Shown here: piece after piece, positions 60,908-64,000 of the stretch
Layout of the letters: each line of letters opens with the position of its first letter
How positions within the stretch are numbered: the stretch's first letter is position 1
Assembly (NCBI GenBank): GCA_025980665.1
Contig: JAICXC010000008.1
Location: 1-64,000 of the forward strand
Direction of reading: 5' to 3'
Length of the DNA: 64,000 nt
Source: Bryobacteraceae bacterium
Lineage (GTDB): Bacteria > Acidobacteriota > Terriglobia > Bryobacterales > Bryobacteraceae
Notes under the pieces: model-generated
Database searches by the model: none
What the model was told of the DNA's origin: nothing
What the model saw: the letters and a program-made list of their open reading frames with translations, nothing else
Position numbers and translations under genes: made by a program

Positions 60908-62050
60908 GTGGATTCGTTTCTTCGCTCGGCGCGCGTAAAACAAAAAGAGATAATCGCGTGCATTCAGGCGCTTGTCGAATCCGAATCGCCAAGCGATAAC
61001 CCGTCCAGCATCGACGAGTTCGTAAAGCTCTTCCGCGGAATGGTGAGCGATATTGCTCGTGTCCGGACGTATCCGGGAGCCCACATCCGCTGCGAGTTTC
61101 AATTACCTGGTTTGAGTGAACGAGGATCAAAGAAACAAGGCCAAATTCTGGCGCTGGGGCATTCCGATACCGTGTGGCCGGTTGGCACGCTCAAGAGAAT
61201 GCCCTTCCGGCAATCACGCGGGCGATTATGGGGACCCGGCGTGCTCGATATGAAGGCCGGACTCGTGTTCTTCGTCTTCGCGATGCGTATTCTGCGCGAG
61301 CTCGACGTTCCGGTACGGCGCAGAGTCGTCTTGCAAGTAAATTCGGACGAGGAAATCGGCAGCCCGTCATCCAGACTGCTTACAGAGGAAGGGGCAAGAC
61401 AAAGCGCCGCCGTCCTGGTGCTCGAACCCGGCACCGGACTTGACGGAAAGCTGAAGACGGCCCGCAAGGGTGTCGGCGATGTCCGGATTACAGTCCGCGG
61501 CCGTGCCGCTCACGCCGGTCTCGATTTCGAAAGGGGAGCCAATGCCGTGGTCGAGATGGCACGGCAAATCGAGTGCATCGCGAGATTTACGCGCCTGGAC
61601 AAAGGCATCACCGTCAGTCCCGGCGTGATACAGGGCGGCACGCGTAGCAACGTCGTACCCGCCGAGTGCCACATGGAGGTGGACGTTCGCGCGCCGAGCG
61701 CTAGCGCTCAACGGTATCTGGAACGGCAGTTTGCATCCATAAAGCCGTTCGACAAGCGCTGTGCGATCGAGGTTACTGGCGGACTGAACCGGCCACCGAT
61801 GCAGCGCTCGGTTGGATCCCGCCGGCTGTTCCAAACGGCTAAAAAACTCGCGGCGGAGCTCGGGATGACGCTCGAAGAATCCTCGAGCGGCGGTGGATCT
61901 GATGGCAATTTTACGGCGGCTCTGGGTGTTCCCACACTCGACGGCTTAGGCGCGGTCGGCGAAGGCGCGCACGCGATTCACGAGAGCATCTTGATCGACA
62001 GGATCGCCGACCGGACGGCCTTGCTGGCGAAGCTGGTCGCGGCGCTTTAA
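60908..62050 (+). CDS. M20-family metallopeptidase (carboxypeptidase G2-like)
   Basis: 380 residues. First metal histidine in LALGHSDTVWP (~78), GPGVLDMKAG (Asp, Met/Lys region), DEEIGSPSS (Glu-Glu), and late histidine in AHAIHESI. The dimerisation domain sits at about 165-280. GTG 60908 removes a shadow N-terminus. Cleaves a peptide or amide; substrate unknown. Confidence 0.9.
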   Translation: MDSFLRSARVKQKEIIACIQALVESESPSDNPSSIDEFVKLFRGMVSDIARVRTYPGAHIRCEFQLPGLSERGSKKQGQILALGHSDTVWPVGTLKRMPFRQSRGRLWGPGVLDMKAGLVFFVFAMRILRELDVPVRRRVVLQVNSDEEIGSPSSRLLTEEGARQSAAVLVLEPGTGLDGKLKTARKGVGDVRITVRGRAAHAGLDFERGANAVVEMARQIECIARFTRLDKGITVSPGVIQGGTRSNVVPAECHMEVDVRAPSASAQRYLERQFASIKPFDKRCAIEVTGGLNRPPMQRSVGSRRLFQTAKKLAAELGMTLEESSSGGGSDGNFTAALGVPTLDGLGAVGEGAHAIHESILIDRIADRTALLAKLVAAL

Positions 62051-62087
62051 TGCCGATTTTCACGCGCGTTACCATGTAAATACTCGT

Positions 62088-64000
62088 ATGCGCCATACCC
62101 GGTGGCTTTTCCTTGCCGCCATCGCTGTCATTGTTTTCATTGTTGTCACCGCCTATGTCAAACGCAGGGACATTCTTGCCAAGGAGCCTTCGGTACATCC
62201 CAAACCGCTTGAAACAGGGGTCGATGGGCGCACCGATGACTGGGTGCACACGGTCTTCAAGGGCGACCAGAAGCATTTCACAATTCGCGCCCACAACTTT
62301 CGCTCCCTAAAGGATCCATCTCTTGTTGAACTCGAAGGAGTGGAACTGCAACTCTTCCATGAGAACGGCGACAAGTCGGATCTGATTCGTTCCGCGAAAG
62401 CTCAATTCGATGTCAACGCCAAGACGCTCTATTCCGACGGCGAAGTAGATATCATCATGGGCGTGCCGGCGGATCAGCCACCCACGGGCCGCCTGTTGCG
62501 CATCCACGGTTCGGGAATGCGCTTCGCCAGCGATACCGGCAAGGCGACCACGGACCGTGCGGTGACGTTCGGCTTCGACCGCGGTAACGGTTCGGCCGTC
62601 GGCGCCGAGTACGATCCCAGCACTCGCGAGCTGCAGCTGCATCACAAAGTGGTGCTCGACTGGCGTGGGAAAACTCCGCAAGCCAAGCCCATGCACGTCG
62701 AATCGGATCAGGCTATCTACACCGAGCGCGATTCGAAAGTGGTCCTATTCCCGTCCACTAAATTCACTCGCGATACTCTGCACATGGAAGGCGGCCGCAG
62801 CGATGTCCAGCTCGACCAGGGCGCTATTCGTTTTGCCAGGATCCAGATGGCCCGCGGCATCCATGACGATCCAGGCCGCAAGGTTGAGTACGCCGCCGAC
62901 GAATTGAATCTTAATTTCGACGACGGCATGGTGATCCGCACCATTGACGGCCACGACCACGCGCAGTTAATCTCGACTTCCGATACCGCGCGAACCACGG
63001 TAAATTCCGACCGGCTGGACATGGACTTCGAGACCTCCAATAAGGAAAGCACGCTCAAAACTGCTGTCGCGACCGGGAAAAGCGTGGTCCAGGCGACTCC
63101 GCTTCCGCGAGCCGGGACGCAACCGGGAGACACTCGCATTCTCCGCAGTGACATCGTCCGGCTGGCGATGAAGCCCGGCGGTAAGGAGATTGATCGCGTG
63201 GAAACGGACGGGCCGGGAAAGCTCGAATTCCAACCCAACCAGCCCGATCAACCCAAGCGCTCCATGCAGGGCGACCGCATCTGGGTGGCTTACGGTAAGG
63301 AGAACCGCATCCAGTCGGTGCGCTCGATCAACGCGTCCACGCTCACCGAACGCCCGCCCAAGGCACCCAAGACCATGCCAACTGTGACGCGCACGCAGAG
63401 TAAAGACATTCTGGCCACGTTCGATCCCAACACCAGCGAGATGGTCCGCCTGGAACAGACCACCAACTTCCAGTATGAGGAGGGTGATCGGCGCGCCCGC
63501 GGCGATAAAGCCACCCTCGATCAGCCCAAGGATTTGATGACGCTCAACGGTTCGGCGCGGATCTTGGACCCCACCGGCTCGGTGAATGCGGACCGCATCG
63601 TGATGAATCAGAAATCGGGAGATTACACGGCCGACGGTCACGTGTCGTCCACGCGCCAGCCCGACCGCAAGGGAGCATCCTCGGCGTTGCTTTCAAACGA
63701 TGAAGTGATGCAGGCGGTGGCGGACAAGATGATCTCCACCGGAGAAAACAAGCACATCCGTTACGAAGGCAACGCAAGAGCATGGCAGGGGGCGAACAGA
63801 GTGGACGCTGATCGGATCGAAATCGACCGCGACCGGCGCGTTATGGAAGCCCACGGCAAGGTGGTCAGCCAGTTCGCTGACAAATCCGAAGATAAGATCC
63901 CGGACAAAGGTCCGGAGAAAAGTGCGAAGTCTAAAGGGCCGGCCGCTCCTATTTTCACTGTCGTTCGCGCGACCGATCTGGTGTACACCGAGGAAACGCG
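62088..64000 (+). CDS. LPS-transport-type protein (LptC-like with LptA/OstA modules), incomplete
   Basis: Open to the window end with no stop: 637 complete codons plus two bases. A single N-terminal helix (about 6-24) is followed by an LptC-like periplasmic part (about 30-210; TIRAHNFRSLKDPSLVELEGVELQLFHENGDKSDLIRSAKAQF) and then several OstA/LptA-type beta modules (about 210-637; LNGSARILDPTGSVNADRIVMNQKSGDYTADGHVSS, IRYEGNARAWQGANRVDADRIEIDRDRRVMEAHGKVVS). Should guide LPS to the outer membrane. Far longer than LptC (~190 residues). It starts 38 bases after the peptidase gene. Confidence 0.82.
   Translation, partial: MRHTRWLFLAAIAVIVFIVVTAYVKRRDILAKEPSVHPKPLETGVDGRTDDWVHTVFKGDQKHFTIRAHNFRSLKDPSLVELEGVELQLFHENGDKSDLIRSAKAQFDVNAKTLYSDGEVDIIMGVPADQPPTGRLLRIHGSGMRFASDTGKATTDRAVTFGFDRGNGSAVGAEYDPSTRELQLHHKVVLDWRGKTPQAKPMHVESDQAIYTERDSKVVLFPSTKFTRDTLHMEGGRSDVQLDQGAIRFARIQMARGIHDDPGRKVEYAADELNLNFDDGMVIRTIDGHDHAQLISTSDTARTTVNSDRLDMDFETSNKESTLKTAVATGKSVVQATPLPRAGTQPGDTRILRSDIVRLAMKPGGKEIDRVETDGPGKLEFQPNQPDQPKRSMQGDRIWVAYGKENRIQSVRSINASTLTERPPKAPKTMPTVTRTQSKDILATFDPNTSEMVRLEQTTNFQYEEGDRRARGDKATLDQPKDLMTLNGSARILDPTGSVNADRIVMNQKSGDYTADGHVSSTRQPDRKGASSALLSNDEVMQAVADKMISTGENKHIRYEGNARAWQGANRVDADRIEIDRDRRVMEAHGKVVSQFADKSEDKIPDKGPEKSAKSKGPAAPIFTVVRATDLVYTEET

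Overview
The window looks like a GC-rich chromosomal segment of an acidobacterium, most likely from the Solibacter/Bryobacter side of the phylum. This is an inference from gene content: a lipid A pathway (lpxD, two lpxA-type genes, lpxI, fabZ, an LptC/LptA-like gene), many secreted proteins of unknown function in styles common in Acidobacteria, a carboxypeptidase-regulatory-like surface protein, a bactofilin, a tiny reaction-centre-type cytochrome c, and ATP synthase F0 genes away from the F1 genes. No phage, IS transposase, CRISPR array or rRNA was seen. Coding density is very high: no gene-free stretch exceeds 300 bases, and several convergent genes overlap at their stop codons.

Layout. 1-5.8 kb: purD, tRNA-Arg(CCT) with a degenerate 3'-half copy behind it, 7Fe ferredoxin, small dihaem cytochrome c, hemD, atpZ/atpI/atpB/atpE and a DapA-family aldolase. 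5.7-10 kb (minus): CheW-like protein, O-antigen ligase-like protein, rhodanese, then a coupled ECF sigma / zinc anti-sigma / exported protein operon. 10-15 kb: thiolase with a minimal OB-fold partner, rlmH, hemH, rsmI, and a membrane-anchored divergent JAMM protein. 14.8-22.2 kb (minus): a Gld-type ABC exporter, DUF4340 protein, nicotinate phosphoribosyltransferase, nicotinamidase-like hydrolase and lpxD in one tightly packed string. 22.3-29.9 kb: cupin, exported proteins, dienelactone hydrolase, VOC protein, a LolC/E permease, a small cassette with an S23-type four-helix-bundle gene between heptamer-built inverted repeats, lysS, a methyltransferase-like protein and bactofilin. 30-38 kb: methylmalonyl-CoA mutase catalytic chain and, about 4 kb on, its separate B12-binding chain, a GT-C-like membrane protein, outer-membrane barrel, AraC regulator, nitrilase, a NYN-LOTUS RNA-binding/nuclease-like protein and RidA. 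38-43.9 kb (minus): YggX-like, SirB1-like, UDP-glucose dehydrogenase, an L-amino-acid-ligase-like ATP-grasp enzyme beside a CCAEP-tail radical SAM protein, and a ComEA-like protein. 43.9-55.7 kb: BrkB-type membrane protein, SDR, orphan cytochrome oxidase subunit III, LpxA-like, truA, exo/endonuclease-phosphatase, cardiolipin synthase, MurJ, surface protein, rfbC/rfbB, lipoprotein. 55.8-64 kb: gatB, ABC ATPase, DUF6159-like protein, lpxI-lpxA-fabZ (read right to left), M20 peptidase and a large LptC/LptA-like gene cut by the window end.

Most notable: (i) the 413-bp four-helix-bundle cassette, whose right repeat supplies the last residues and stop codon of lysS and whose left edge touches the lolC/E start codon; (ii) the adjacent ATP-grasp plus CCAEP-tail radical SAM pair, a candidate uncharacterised peptide/natural-product system; (iii) a recurrent -10-like hexamer TANNNT placed 5-8 bases before start codons of at least eleven genes, pointing to frequent leaderless transcription.
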